From positions 806,001 to 870,000 of the forward strand of contig BROI01000014.1 of the NCBI GenBank assembly GCA_027923505.1: a DNA stretch of 64,000 bases. Reading direction: 5' to 3'. This DNA is from Mayamaea pseudoterrestris. Its lineage: Eukaryota > Bacillariophyta > Bacillariophyceae > Sellaphorales > Sellaphoraceae. The stretch's first letter is position 1. The number at the start of each line of letters is the position of its first letter. Position numbers and translations under genes: made by a program. Below, piece by piece: positions 35,939 to 46,146 of the stretch. A model generated the notes under the pieces. The model did not search any database, was not told the DNA's origin, and saw only the letters and a list, made by a program, of their open reading frames with translations.

Positions 35939-38881
35939 ATGGACTCGCACAGGTTTAATCCCATGGCTGCCGCATTCTTTTCCGCAGCGGCTGCCGCCTT
36001 GCTCGTTTCATCGGCAACTTCCTGCTCCTTTCTGACGGTTCTGGCCTTTCCAGGTCAAGTGTTGATGAATAATGGCAGCAATGTGCAGAATGCGACAATG
36101 GCAAGTCTCGGCATTTTCTGTCCTAGTGATTACTACGACTTGAAGGAGGACGTCATGTTCAAGCTGAGCTACGTTGTCATGTGCTTGTCGCTGGCATTGG
36201 TAATACTTTCCGCCATTTTATCATGCAGCATGGCTACTATTGTTCACCCGACCATGTTGCTTTGGAGGAGTGTCGCGGCACTGTCGGCCGTGGCTGCCGT
36301 CTTTTCCGTTCCAGTCTTTTTGCTCTTTCAAACTCCGCCCTGCGCAAGCTACTTGGGCCAGCAGCAATGTTCCATTAATGAGGGAAGCTTTCTCTTGGTT
36401 GGTGCCATTGTATGCAGCGTGACGGTTACGCTCATTACGCAGTGCCTAGATCCGCCCTTGCGTAGTGTTGTTGATGAAGAAAACGATGGCAGAAGCAAAC
36501 CACGCCACTCGATTCAGTTGGACGATACGCTCGTGACAGACGCCTCTCATTCCACCAATTCACGCCAAAGTCTTGAGCAAAGGCTCAGCCATTCCATATG
36601 CTACGTCAACAGCAAGACGCAGGAGAAGCATTTGCAAGACTCTTCGCAGCACTCATCAACGAGATCAACGCAAATCTTTGGTTGCTTCTTTCCGATATCG
36701 AAGGAGCAGCGAAGCAATGACAAGAGCATGGCAACCAGAGACTCATTGACAATTCTCGGCGGCAGCAAAAAATGGAAGCAGTTGAGCGATGACGAAGATG
36801 ACGACGACGTGGAACGGCAGCAGCGGCAGGCGCAGACGGCGAAGTTAAAAGGCTACAAAGGCTACGGTCAAAAGCAGGAGCAAGCCATACCATGGGACGA
36901 CGAGGCCTATTTTCCGCGCGGGTCGCAAGAGTTTGAGCATGATGACAGGCTCGCCTCCACTTCAGTAATGGCCATATCAGAGAAGGTGCCGCAACAGCCA
37001 TACCAGTATACCAGAAATGCTTCTTTCGATGCTGCGCCGAGCAGAAACTTACCCGACGCTGGTCGCAGCACACGGACAAGTGTATATCCGCCGGTAGAGC
37101 AATTTCGAAACCTCGAATCCATTTTTGAAACTTCCTCAGAAGCCCAAAGTACCACAGAGCAATCATTTTCTGATTGTCACACGCGGCAATCTTTGAGACT
37201 GTATAGCTGGGAGGATGAGGACGATGCAGTGGATCTTACTGGTACGGAGTCGATTCTCGATGGAGTTGGACGTGGTGATGATTCCGTCATTGAGGGATCA
37301 GCCTACTTGGAAAATTGGGCCATGGACGAAATTGTCGTCAAGGTGATCAAGCGGGAAGACAAGATTTGTAACGTTCAAAATGGTTTTCCACCGTTAACGC
37401 AGCAGCAAAGTGAACATGCTTTATTTCGGCTAGCCTTGTCTTTTATGTCACATGCTGATACTGCATCAACCACAGCAACATTGTCTCAGCCACCACGGTT
37501 GTTGAAAAAAGACCCGCCTGTAAGCGAAACAAACGACGAGGCAGTGATTCCAAGGCAAACTTTGACCGACATGTGGCCGCCACCGGTTCGAAGTCGTACC
37601 TCATCTATCGGTAGTCGAAGTCATGTATCAGTTGCAGACAAGTACGGACATCTCATAAGTCAGCTGCGAGAATCTCGTTCAGGTTCATTTGATCCACCGC
37701 CCGTAGACATGGTGACGGTGGACGCATGCCTCGACGAGGATGTCAGTCTCTTTGCCACAGAGACGGTACCCGACCAGAGCAATAATTGGACCGGAGGTTA
37801 TGATGTCAGCTCGCGTCTACCGCCGCCGCCGTCGCATACGAAACGCACTGGGCATTCGGTCGACGCAAGCGAGAGCGAAGATGTTTATTTTTCCGACCCA
37901 GATCTCACGGTTGGCGAATCTACATCAGAACCATCACTAGAATCGCACATGTCGCAGGAAGAATATTCTGAAGTTGTTGTATCAGAAGTTCTCCGGCGAC
38001 AGATGCGGCGGAAGCTGGCAAAGAAGAAGCGGCGAACGCATTCCGCAAACGTGTCAGTTCAATCGGCTCCGTCGCTCCTCAATACTACCATTCATGAAGA
38101 GACTCCTAGTGATGTAGAATCTGAACAAGAGGAGAAGAAGTCGGACGAGCCGTATGATCCGTATGCGTCTATTGGCCTTGAGCGAAGCAGTTCCGTTCCG
38201 GACATGCAGTCATACAGGGGACGATCTGTTGACAGAAGCCACATGCTTGAATTGGTTCACATGAATGGTGTAAATAAATACCATCTCGTAAAAACTTGGC
38301 CCCGTGATGATACTAAACGACGATTTTCGGCGCGAATGGACGATGATAACAAATCTAGCGGAAGCAGCGGCGGCGGAGTTTCAGAGTCAAAATCTACAGA
38401 TACACCAGAAAGAAAGCGGCATCTTTCTCCCATGCCTCTATTTCGAGAGGACAGAATTTTGCGAAAAGATCTACAATCTGTTATTGCCACGTCAAGGAGC
38501 ACCGACGAAACGGTAGAAAACACATCGGACGGCTCAGAACAGCAAAGCCAGCAGCAAAGCCCACAATATGCTCGCCAGATTCGCGTACAGAGGCTTCAGG
38601 ATGCGCGCTTGCGGGCCAGGCATATTGCTTTGCATGAAGTGGAAGGGCCGCCAAAACATTGGTTGCGATCGTCGGATGACACAAATTCAAAGCACATGGA
38701 CCCGTTAGCTGGAGATAACTTGTTGGCTTCACTGTCTCAATCTAGTTTACATGGTTCAAATCATCACTTGCACACGTTGCACCATGAAGCTGAGCCTAAT
38801 AGGTTTTATACTGGGGCTAACGGAAGAAAGGCCGACCCAGATGGAATATTGATGACACCATCCTTCGAAGGCAGCATATAG
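35939..38881 (+). CDS. Four-TM protein with very long disordered cytoplasmic tail
   Basis: An intronless 980-aa protein. The first ~180 residues contain four hydrophobic helices (AAAFFSAAAAALLVSSATS, LSYVVMCLSLALVILSAIL, SVAALSAVAAVFSVPVFLLF, GSFLLVGAIVCSVTVTLIT). A short extracellular loop carries N-glycosylation-like NGSN and NATM sites and a Cys. The topology resembles a claudin/tetraspan layout, without a recognised signature. The remaining ~800 residues are Ser/Gln/Asp-rich, with clusters such as RSRTSSIGSRS and LERSSSVPDM that look like phosphorylation sites. A scaffold or signalling role at a membrane is inferred; the family is unknown. Confidence 0.75.
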   Translation: MDSHRFNPMAAAFFSAAAAALLVSSATSCSFLTVLAFPGQVLMNNGSNVQNATMASLGIFCPSDYYDLKEDVMFKLSYVVMCLSLALVILSAILSCSMATIVHPTMLLWRSVAALSAVAAVFSVPVFLLFQTPPCASYLGQQQCSINEGSFLLVGAIVCSVTVTLITQCLDPPLRSVVDEENDGRSKPRHSIQLDDTLVTDASHSTNSRQSLEQRLSHSICYVNSKTQEKHLQDSSQHSSTRSTQIFGCFFPISKEQRSNDKSMATRDSLTILGGSKKWKQLSDDEDDDDVERQQRQAQTAKLKGYKGYGQKQEQAIPWDDEAYFPRGSQEFEHDDRLASTSVMAISEKVPQQPYQYTRNASFDAAPSRNLPDAGRSTRTSVYPPVEQFRNLESIFETSSEAQSTTEQSFSDCHTRQSLRLYSWEDEDDAVDLTGTESILDGVGRGDDSVIEGSAYLENWAMDEIVVKVIKREDKICNVQNGFPPLTQQQSEHALFRLALSFMSHADTASTTATLSQPPRLLKKDPPVSETNDEAVIPRQTLTDMWPPPVRSRTSSIGSRSHVSVADKYGHLISQLRESRSGSFDPPPVDMVTVDACLDEDVSLFATETVPDQSNNWTGGYDVSSRLPPPPSHTKRTGHSVDASESEDVYFSDPDLTVGESTSEPSLESHMSQEEYSEVVVSEVLRRQMRRKLAKKKRRTHSANVSVQSAPSLLNTTIHEETPSDVESEQEEKKSDEPYDPYASIGLERSSSVPDMQSYRGRSVDRSHMLELVHMNGVNKYHLVKTWPRDDTKRRFSARMDDDNKSSGSSGGGVSESKSTDTPERKRHLSPMPLFREDRILRKDLQSVIATSRSTDETVENTSDGSEQQSQQQSPQYARQIRVQRLQDARLRARHIALHEVEGPPKHWLRSSDDTNSKHMDPLAGDNLLASLSQSSLHGSNHHLHTLHHEAEPNRFYTGANGRKADPDGILMTPSFEGSI

Positions 38882-38943
38882 TATAGAATTATATAATAGA
38901 AAAATTCGAAGCAGACTTTAATAACCTTATATTGGAAATTAGT

Positions 38944-41418
38944 TTATACTCCTCCTCTCTTTTCGAGATGCACAAGGTCAAGAACCTGACGCAAGTTTCC
39001 GCTAGCCACGAGCCATTCTCTAAAGCCTCGATTCATCTCCTCCTCCATCCTCTCCTGCTGATCTTCAGGTAATGTTTTTATCGCTTGCTGGATATTACGA
39101 ACACGCTCTGCCTTTGTCAAGACACGCCGCTCGTAATCAACAGGCAGTCGGAATGGCGAGAACTGGAGAACATCCGCGAGGCTCTGGCAATACAAACTTT
39201 CTGGTTCTACGCCGGCGTCATGCGGAGCATCGTTCTCTTCTTGTTCGACACGCCTTTGCCGAGCAGCATCACTTTCAATCGGAACAAAGAGAATGTGGAA
39301 ATCTGACGCTGGAAGAAGAACTGGCGAGTGCATGGTCGCATCGTTGCCTGCCTGCTTGTTGGTAAGCTTATCGTCGGCTCCCGCCTGCGAAACAGTTGAC
39401 GGGTTGGGCGGAGGCGTGCCTACACTTGGCACCTGCGGAACTTCAAGTTTAGACAATTCAATCGGCTGTTTCCACTTGTTGCTAGCACAAGTGAGCGGGG
39501 GCAAACCTGACTCGGCTTCACCTGTTCGAGAACTATGGTAAGGCGACTGACTCTCAGGAACATGTGTTGCGGCAAGACCAGCCGCCAACAGATCCTCGCG
39601 AAAGCCATCGTAGTAGGTGTTATGCGGTGCGAATTGACAGCTGCGATTGTCGCCTACCATAAGAGGCGGAGTTGGCGAGAAGCAAAATATCTGTACATTG
39701 CACGAGTTGCTCATCAAAATGCGCCTTCCTGCAACGGTGACTTGCGTGTTTTCACAATCCACAACATGTATGAGCCCAGCCACAGCACCAACAACAATGG
39801 TGCATCCAGTGCAGCATGAAATGGTAGCATGCTCGAATGGCTGTAGCAGATAAAAGTGGGCGTCTGAGCAGTCAGAAATGGCCACATCATGAAGCCGTCC
39901 AGGATAACCGTTTTGTGGCGCTGCATCTCCAGAAGCAGACGATGCGCCAGAAGAAAATTCACTGGGGTTTGGTTTAAGTAAAATGGTAGTGCTTCGCAGG
40001 TGCGTGTAGCTCAACTCTTTCAAATACTGGTTGCGCGGCTGCTTTGCTCGTTCCCCAGCCGCATCATCATCATCCTCGGATATCGACGTTTGGTCTCCCA
40101 ATGTCAACTTTGCAAATGCATGAACCGCCGCGTCTTCTCCATCACTGCTGGAAATGCTTTCGCGATCACCTTGATCGACGTCTGACATAAGCAACTCCAG
40201 CTCCAAATGGCGAGTAATCTCTCGTTCAACATCCGCAAGTGGAATCGTCGCCATGGGAGGAGGCTGAGTACCGTACAATTGTTGAAAAATGTACTCTCCA
40301 ATCTTGAGCGGCGGCTCCTCAATGCCTCCACCAGATGGCGGTTGAACAATGAAATGCAAACGTTCCAAATCTTCCATGCTCAAATGCACTCCAACGCCGA
40401 CATTGCCATGCTCTTCCTCATGCTGTCGGCGTAGCTCATCGGCGGAATATCGGTGGCGAAGGCGTCGAAATCGATCCGAAGGCGGAAGCGGTGGTGGCGA
40501 TGGCAAGGCTGCCAAGTGCATCAAGGCTCGAACAGCGTCCGCATTGTGAGACACGGACGACAGAAGCAAAATTTTGCGCAAATGACGGAGGAGGTAAGCC
40601 GTGCAATGTGTATTGTCGTGGTTCCAACCTGCATGCAGTCGCGTGCTTTAAACCGAAATGAGCTGATGAGATACATTTGGGAATGCAACATGTAAATCAT
40701 TCATAAAACATTATGCTTACCGAGGCGACAGTGAAGGATTTCTAAAGAGACTGTTAAAGTCAGTCTTTCCAGTTTCAAGAGCTGACGCATCGAAAATACC
40801 ACCCGAGGCGTAACGGCTCTCATCCTGACCAGACAGGTTACGTTGATAAGCAACTTCTTCGCAATGAAGCAGCAAGAACGTCCCAATCAACCAAACTGGA
40901 AGCTCCTTGGCGGCCGAGGCCGTGGCGAATCGCTTCTTCTCCAAATAGGATCGCTCCTGCGTCGTGCCGCTTCCCATGCTGCTACTCGTAGATCCACACG
41001 ACAAAATAGGTGGAATGTAAGTTCCTTCCTTGAAATCAGCAGCAAACGCTCGGCTTGCCAAATACAATGTTTGGAACATTGACGCCATTTCCCAAAACAA
41101 GCAGGCACTCGGCTCGGCCCATCCCAAGACTCTCCACGCTTCGGTAATCCACAGCGTGTACGGCACGGTAGATTTCCGATGCGACTGCTCCGCCAGAGCG
41201 CTGGCAATTCCCAGACACAGTGAGGGTGTCAATTCGCGCGCATGCTTGGGGCTGAGGACTGCTCCAGCGAAGGGATGCGGCTTGGCGGCCAGTGCCACGC
41301 GCGAATGGTCATCGTCGTGGGACGTCAACTCGAGCGTCGGGAAAACAGTAGAGCTTCCAATGCTTTCCAAATACTCTCCGCTTCCAGTGTTTGCTCTACG
41401 AGATGTTGTGTGTTCCAT
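38944..41418 (-). CDS. TBCCD1: TBCC domain-containing protein 1 (TBCCD1)
   Basis: Two exons, 41418-40721 and 40645-38944 (799 aa), have a 75-nt intron. Only the TTTAAAG acceptor restores phase (SLSP|R|TRLHAGWNH); the nearby TGCAG acceptor does not. TBCCD1 is related to tubulin cofactor C and RP2, and in animals and green algae it helps position centrioles, basal bodies and Golgi. The beta-helical C-CAP/TBCC domain appears in the second half (ISDCSDAHFYLLQPFEHATI, GCTIVVGAVAGLIHVVDCEN, QVTVAGRRILMSNSCNVQIF). The N-terminal helical part (PYTLWITEAWRVLGWAEPS) also fits the family. Confidence 0.82.
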
Positions 41419-41726
41419 GGTGCCGGCAACAATGCAAGCTGCTATGGATCAGATTTGGAGTTGCGTCGGCTGTTGACGCTGAACCTAAAGTTTGTGTCGC
41501 ACCGTTAACGATAAAATTGTATGTCAAGACCTCATCTCATACTCTTTTGAATCTCCGAGATAGATACTCCATACAAACATATATTTATACTACCTCACTA
41601 ACGCAACTAATGAGTCAACATGCAATGGTCTATAGTTATTCTCTTGCCAGCTACTAACTACCGCCACACGCCATCCTCTGCATCAAATCGTCAACAAACA
41701 TGCAACAACACAATCACCACCTTCCA

Positions 41727-43820
41727 TTACGAACTGCTAGTAGCAGCGTGCGCCTCAAGGACATGCAACGCCTCCTGAATCTTGGCGTTCAATGCTTCGG
41801 GACTCTCGAGCAAGTGGAGAAGCTCCGAGTTGTCCATCTCGAGCAACATGCCGGTAATTTTACCAGCCAGATCAGGCTGCGACTGGTGAATCAACGGGTA
41901 CAAACGCTCGCCAATCATGTTCTTCTGCATCTCTGGCGAAGCAGAGGCAAGAGCAGCAGCCGTAAGGGCGCTATCCGGAGCCATGACGGAAGGCGGTGGA
42001 CCACCCATTTGCTGCTGACCAGGCTGGCCACCCATGGGCCCAGTGTTGCGAGCCTGGGGGTTGAATTTCATGGGCGGCTGGCCGGGCATTCCTCGGCCGC
42101 CACGACCACCTGGTCCACCGGGGCCGCGTCCCATTGGAGCAACGCCACGGCCTCCACGACCCATGAACTGCTGCTGCATACCGGGCTGCTGCTGTTGCAT
42201 GCCCGGGTAACCTCCACGGCCTTGCTGACCCATCATCGGGTAAACGCCGCCACCACGACCACCCTGAGGACCGCCACGGACAGGCATCATCTGCGGCTGC
42301 ATCATTGGATACGCCGGCTGCATGCCTCCAGGGCCAGGCCGCTGCATACCATACATGGGCATGCCGGGGTAGCCCATCGGTCCACCACCCATGGGCGCTC
42401 GCATCATACCCGGCTGTCCCGGTCCACCAGGACCGCCACGTCCAGCATGCTGCGCCTCGAGTTGAGCGCGACGGACCTCGCGACGCTGTGCCAAGGCGAC
42501 AAAAATGGGCTTGTTCTGGATCAACTTGCCGTTCATCTCGTTGACTGCACGAGTGGCTTCTTCCGGACTTGAAAAGCAGACAAACCCAAACCCACGAGAG
42601 CGACCATCCTTGGCGTCCTTCATGACGCGAGCCGACGTAATGGTTCCCATGGTGGCAAACTCGTCGCGAAGAATGTCGTCCGTGACACCATCGTCAAGGT
42701 TCTTGACGTAAAGGTTGATGCCTTGAAACTTGGAGATGCGGTCCATCTTCTCGGCTTCAAACTTGCTACGGAGCTCGCGCTCGCGTTCAGCCTTCTTTTG
42801 TGCACGACCGACATAGAGCGTCTGGGTAATCTCTTCGCCGTTAAGAGTGGTCTTGAGCTCGGTACCGTTCATCGCCTCGACGGCCGAAGCAGCTGACTCG
42901 TGTTCCAGAAAATTGACAAACCCAAAACCGAGAGTCTCCTTGCCACTGCCTTCCTTCTTCTCAGCTTCCTGCTGTTCCGCCTCGTCGGGCTGCTCCTCCT
43001 CGTCAGGATTCTGTTCCTTCTCCTCCCCGTTGGCTTCCTTCTCCTGCTTGGGCGACGGCTTTCTCGTCCCACGAGCGACCGACGCGCTAGCAATCTCTCC
43101 AAATTTGGCAAACTCTTCCTCCAACTTCTTCTCGTCCCACTCGTACGGAATGTTCTTGACGTAGCAATTCGTCCAAGAGTTAATGTCCGGACGATCGTTG
43201 CGGCGCATAAAGGCTCCGACCTGAACCTCCTGACCGTCAATCAACATGCCATCCAACTTTTCAATGGCAGCATTCGCCGCTTCCGCCGTCTCGTAGTGAA
43301 CATATCCATATCCCTTGGACTCACCCGTCCCAGGTTCCGTCACAACCTTGCAGGACAAAATGTTTCCAAAGAGCGAAAACGTATCGTACAACTGCTTGTT
43401 GTCAATGCTTTCGTGCAAGTTCTTGACAAATATGTTTCCAACGCCGCTGCGGCGCAAGGACGGATCGCGCTGACTCCACATGATGCGGCACGGCTTGCCC
43501 TTGATCATGGAAAAGTTCATGGTATCCAAGGCGCGCTCCGCATCGGGCATTTGGTGAAAGTTCACGTACGCGTACCCAAGGGAGCGACGCGTGACAGCGT
43601 CGCGGCAGACGCGAATCGAAGCGACTGGTCCGACGGCAGAGAAAATCTCAAAGAGCAAGGACTCGTTCACTTCGGGGAGCAAGTCTCCCACGTAGAGCGA
43701 AGGGGTGCGGTAGGGATTGACGTCGGGAGCAGCGTTGCCGCCGCCGCCTCCCATGGAAGGAACTTCGTTGACAGGTTCGTTGATTGACTCAACGGGAATG
43801 GGAGCGCTTGGAGCTGCCAT
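41727..43820 (-). CDS. PABPC1: Poly(A)-binding protein (PABP), 4 RRM + MLLE
   Basis: An intronless 697-aa cytoplasmic PABP that binds mRNA poly(A) tails and promotes translation and stability. Four RRMs begin at PSLYVGDLLPEV, GNIFVKNLHESI, NCYVKNIPYEWDE and INLYVKNLDDGV, with RNP1 motifs such as SLGYAYVNF and SRGFGFVCF. RRM3 has an acidic Lys/Glu/Pro insertion of about 50 residues before its RNP1 (GFGFVNF). A Gly/Met/Pro/Gln/Arg-rich linker with RGG repeats follows. The C-terminal MLLE domain (IGERLYPLIHQSQPDLAGKI, TGMLLEMDNSELLHLLES) would bind PAM2 peptides. High GC and strong codon bias suggest high expression. Confidence 0.95.
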   Translation of the reverse strand: MAAPSAPIPVESINEPVNEVPSMGGGGGNAAPDVNPYRTPSLYVGDLLPEVNESLLFEIFSAVGPVASIRVCRDAVTRRSLGYAYVNFHQMPDAERALDTMNFSMIKGKPCRIMWSQRDPSLRRSGVGNIFVKNLHESIDNKQLYDTFSLFGNILSCKVVTEPGTGESKGYGYVHYETAEAANAAIEKLDGMLIDGQEVQVGAFMRRNDRPDINSWTNCYVKNIPYEWDEKKLEEEFAKFGEIASASVARGTRKPSPKQEKEANGEEKEQNPDEEEQPDEAEQQEAEKKEGSGKETLGFGFVNFLEHESAASAVEAMNGTELKTTLNGEEITQTLYVGRAQKKAERERELRSKFEAEKMDRISKFQGINLYVKNLDDGVTDDILRDEFATMGTITSARVMKDAKDGRSRGFGFVCFSSPEEATRAVNEMNGKLIQNKPIFVALAQRREVRRAQLEAQHAGRGGPGGPGQPGMMRAPMGGGPMGYPGMPMYGMQRPGPGGMQPAYPMMQPQMMPVRGGPQGGRGGGVYPMMGQQGRGGYPGMQQQQPGMQQQFMGRGGRGVAPMGRGPGGPGGRGGRGMPGQPPMKFNPQARNTGPMGGQPGQQQMGGPPPSVMAPDSALTAAALASASPEMQKNMIGERLYPLIHQSQPDLAGKITGMLLEMDNSELLHLLESPEALNAKIQEALHVLEAHAATSSS

Positions 43821-44212
43821 GGTTTCGGTCGTTGGTTTTGCTTGGAAAATGGGAGCTTGATGAAAGACTTTCTGTTATCAATTCTTCGAATGAGAGAATT
43901 GATGAGAGGTGCTGTTCGAAACGGGATGGAAACTGGTCGAGCAAAGGTGCGATGCTGGAAACGGAGTGAAACTAGCGATTCTCTACTTTCTGCGAAGCAA
44001 AATAGCAATGTAGGGCAGAGTGAGGCGGCTGCAGCTGAAGAAAGTCGTCGGTAAAAGGCGTTGTTCTGTCATGGCGACGGCGACGAGCATTATTTTCGTG
44101 GACAGAGCATTCCGATACTTCAAGCATCACTTAAGATTCCCTGTCAACGACGACTGACAGACGCTTCCAGTACAAAGCTCACACATCCAGTAGCGGCGGT
44201 AGCCGGTAAACG

Positions 44213-44245
44213 GAATTCGTGACTCCCTCATTCATTCACGAATTC
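44213..44245. repeat. Perfect 10-bp inverted repeat
   Basis: GAATTCGTGA at 44213-44222 is exactly mirrored as TCACGAATTC at 44236-44245, with a 13-base spacer. It could form a hairpin or bind a dimeric regulator. It is non-coding and lies about 390 bp from each neighbouring start codon. Confidence 0.7.
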
Positions 44246-44481
44246 AGCGAACCATTCGCGAAGAACGCTCATTTTGACCATGACGCAACCAAACGCACTC
44301 TGAACCAACAATCAACTCACTTTTTTATATTTTTGTAGCTGTCGGATGACAACTCTTTTTACTGGTCCTGATACGTCGGCGTGTCAGGCGCTTTTTTATA
44401 GTTCCAACAGCAGCAATCGATGCGATTGGGTTTTGTGAGCGGCGCGTGTGGACGAGCGCTCCATGCCATCGTCGTAGCGGT

Positions 44482-44496
44482 TATAAAATGACGTCA
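44482..44496 (+). promoter_or_regulatory. TATA-like element followed by CRE palindrome
   Basis: TATAAAA at 44482-44488 directly abuts TGACGTCA at 44489-44496, a perfect cAMP-response-type bZIP site, about 115-120 bp before the ATG at 44610. CRE-like sites control CO2/cAMP-responsive genes in diatoms. Function here is inferred from sequence only. Confidence 0.45.
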
Positions 44497-44609
44497 TCTG
44501 AGGTCACTGGTTCGGCCGTGGCGGATCGGTCGAGTCGTTGATGCGTTCCATCAAGAGCGACCAAGCTCGACCAAGCTTGTTACATAGAAAAGACAAAGCT
44601 GCTAGAACC

Positions 44610-45731
44610 ATGGAGATGCAACAATCAATAGAAAGAGAGACTGAAACTATGGCTCCGCGTGAGTCTTGCAGCGCCAGTGAAACTGTCAGTCAGCATGAAG
44701 AATTGAACCACGACGAGAGCAAACGTTTCTATTCGGAACAAGAAACAACCTGCCTAACACCCATGGCAACGGCTGTAGAGATTTTATCAGACGAAGACGA
44801 CAACGACGTCAAACATTGTAAAGATTTCTTGCCTCCACCGAATCGTCCGGACTTTTGCATGGGCGACCATGTTTACCAGTGGTGCAGGTGGGCTGGCATT
44901 CCCTTTGTCTATGCACATCACGGCATTGTGTTGGACGTGTTTTATAACGAAGCGGAGCGCGATTGGAGTCTACGGATTGTTGATTTTTCCAACTGGACCA
45001 TGGAAGCAGTCTTTGAAGAAAATGATGAATGTGTGTATAATGTGTCGAGTGGTTGTGGATCTGCCATGAAGAGGAAGAAGACGTTGAGGTATTCTGACTC
45101 TGGAACGTGGGCGTCTGGTCCGGGCGGCTGCGTTCGAACCTATGAATCGTCCCACTGCACATGGCGCAGAGTGCACTATGGTATGAAGAATTTTGTCAAG
45201 CAGCACTTGAGTCGATCTGGAACGTGTACATCAGCCGAAAGCAGTCCTGCTGGTCTTGTCCGAGTGCGAGTGCAGTTTCTGCTGGATCATCCTGAATATT
45301 TACCACCATATAGTACCGTCCAGTCGAATTGCGAATGCGTTGCCGTTTGGTGCAAAACGGGAACATGGGCCACCACGCAGGCGGCCTCCTTTCTTAGTGC
45401 ATTTGCCCTGGGGCAAGCCAAGTCTGCCGTGACGCTGGCTAGCGTGGCGGCAACGACGCAAGTGACAGTTCCAGCGGCTGGATTGTGGGGATGGCTCGGG
45501 TACACTACCACGACGACCTTTGCGGCGGCGAACCCATTGGTGTTACCGTTAATTGCCGCGTACGGAGTCGTTACTGTAATGGCTCCGGCACTTTGGTTGT
45601 GGAGAGCAAAGGATCGCTGGGAGAAGGTTACAGTCGAGCTGAACGAAGCCTTTTGGGACAAGTACGCGTTGGAGCAGCCGGAAGCCTTTGCCGAATGTTT
45701 GACAGAATGGAGCATGATGCAAGAAGTTTGA
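44610..45731 (+). CDS. LRAT/NC-domain protein
   Basis: A 373-aa protein from ATG 44610, which has a strong Kozak context (ACC before ATG, G after); an in-frame ATG at 44541 is an alternative. It carries an LRAT-type (NlpC/P60-related) domain: a start block FCMGDHVYQWCR, a His pair in YAHHGIVLDV (about residues 102-111) and the Cys block NCECVAVWCKTG (about 239-250). The catalytic His and Cys of the family therefore appear retained. Plant NC-domain proteins share the CKTG ending. Two C-terminal hydrophobic segments (AALPLIAAYGVV-like and AGLWGWLGYT) suggest membrane association. LRAT family members act as acyltransferases or thiol hydrolases; substrate is unknown. Confidence 0.82.
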   Translation: MEMQQSIERETETMAPRESCSASETVSQHEELNHDESKRFYSEQETTCLTPMATAVEILSDEDDNDVKHCKDFLPPPNRPDFCMGDHVYQWCRWAGIPFVYAHHGIVLDVFYNEAERDWSLRIVDFSNWTMEAVFEENDECVYNVSSGCGSAMKRKKTLRYSDSGTWASGPGGCVRTYESSHCTWRRVHYGMKNFVKQHLSRSGTCTSAESSPAGLVRVRVQFLLDHPEYLPPYSTVQSNCECVAVWCKTGTWATTQAASFLSAFALGQAKSAVTLASVAATTQVTVPAAGLWGWLGYTTTTTFAAANPLVLPLIAAYGVVTVMAPALWLWRAKDRWEKVTVELNEAFWDKYALEQPEAFAECLTEWSMMQEV

Positions 45732-46146
45732 AATAGATCTTTCAATTTCTTATGGCAACCAAATGTACGAATATACATAAATTTACATTACAAATTAGTT
45801 ATGACTGAATAAAATCTATCAGGACGCCCATAGAGTAAGGTCCCCTCGTGTCGCTTTTTGTTCCAACACCGGCCTCTAGAATGCAATGAGTGCAGGCCTG
45901 GCGGGACATGCCATGGAGCAACACTGCAACGCGTTTCAATCTTCTCCTCCACGTGGACGTATAAGTCGCAAGAATCTCGCTGTCCGGAGTTTTAACCATG
46001 GCCAGTGATCCAGCTGATTGCTCAGTCGAGCGTATGATTCAGCGTCCCCTTGCCGCTGATGACAATTCAAATGGCGGCGGAGTCTATCTTTTAAGTGTTA
46101 TGCTCGGTCATTATGCAGAATTGCCAATGTACTTCATGGGGCAACA
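45732..46146. other. Convergent spacer
   Basis: A 415-base region between convergent genes. It contains a 66-codon frame on the minus strand (45799-45999) and a 54-codon frame on the plus strand (45998-46162). Neither shows a domain or splice support, so no gene is called. Confidence 0.4.

Larger units (their letters stand above)
43821..44609. other. Divergent regulatory region between PABP and LRAT-domain genes
   Basis: A 789-base spacer between divergent genes. It holds a perfect 10-bp inverted repeat at 44213-44245 and a TATA-like/CRE pair at 44482-44496, listed separately. Short open frames near the PABP start are probably 5' UTR. Confidence 0.45.

Noticed and set aside
36606-37166. 186-codon minus-strand open frame
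   Set aside because: It is antisense to the four-TM protein gene, in its low-complexity tail, and has no recognisable feature.
41700-43787. Long open frames (up to 295 codons) on the plus strand
   Set aside because: They lie antisense to the well-supported PABP gene, whose biased codon use and GC-rich repeats keep the opposite strand open. Their translations are low-complexity Arg/His/Leu with no domain.
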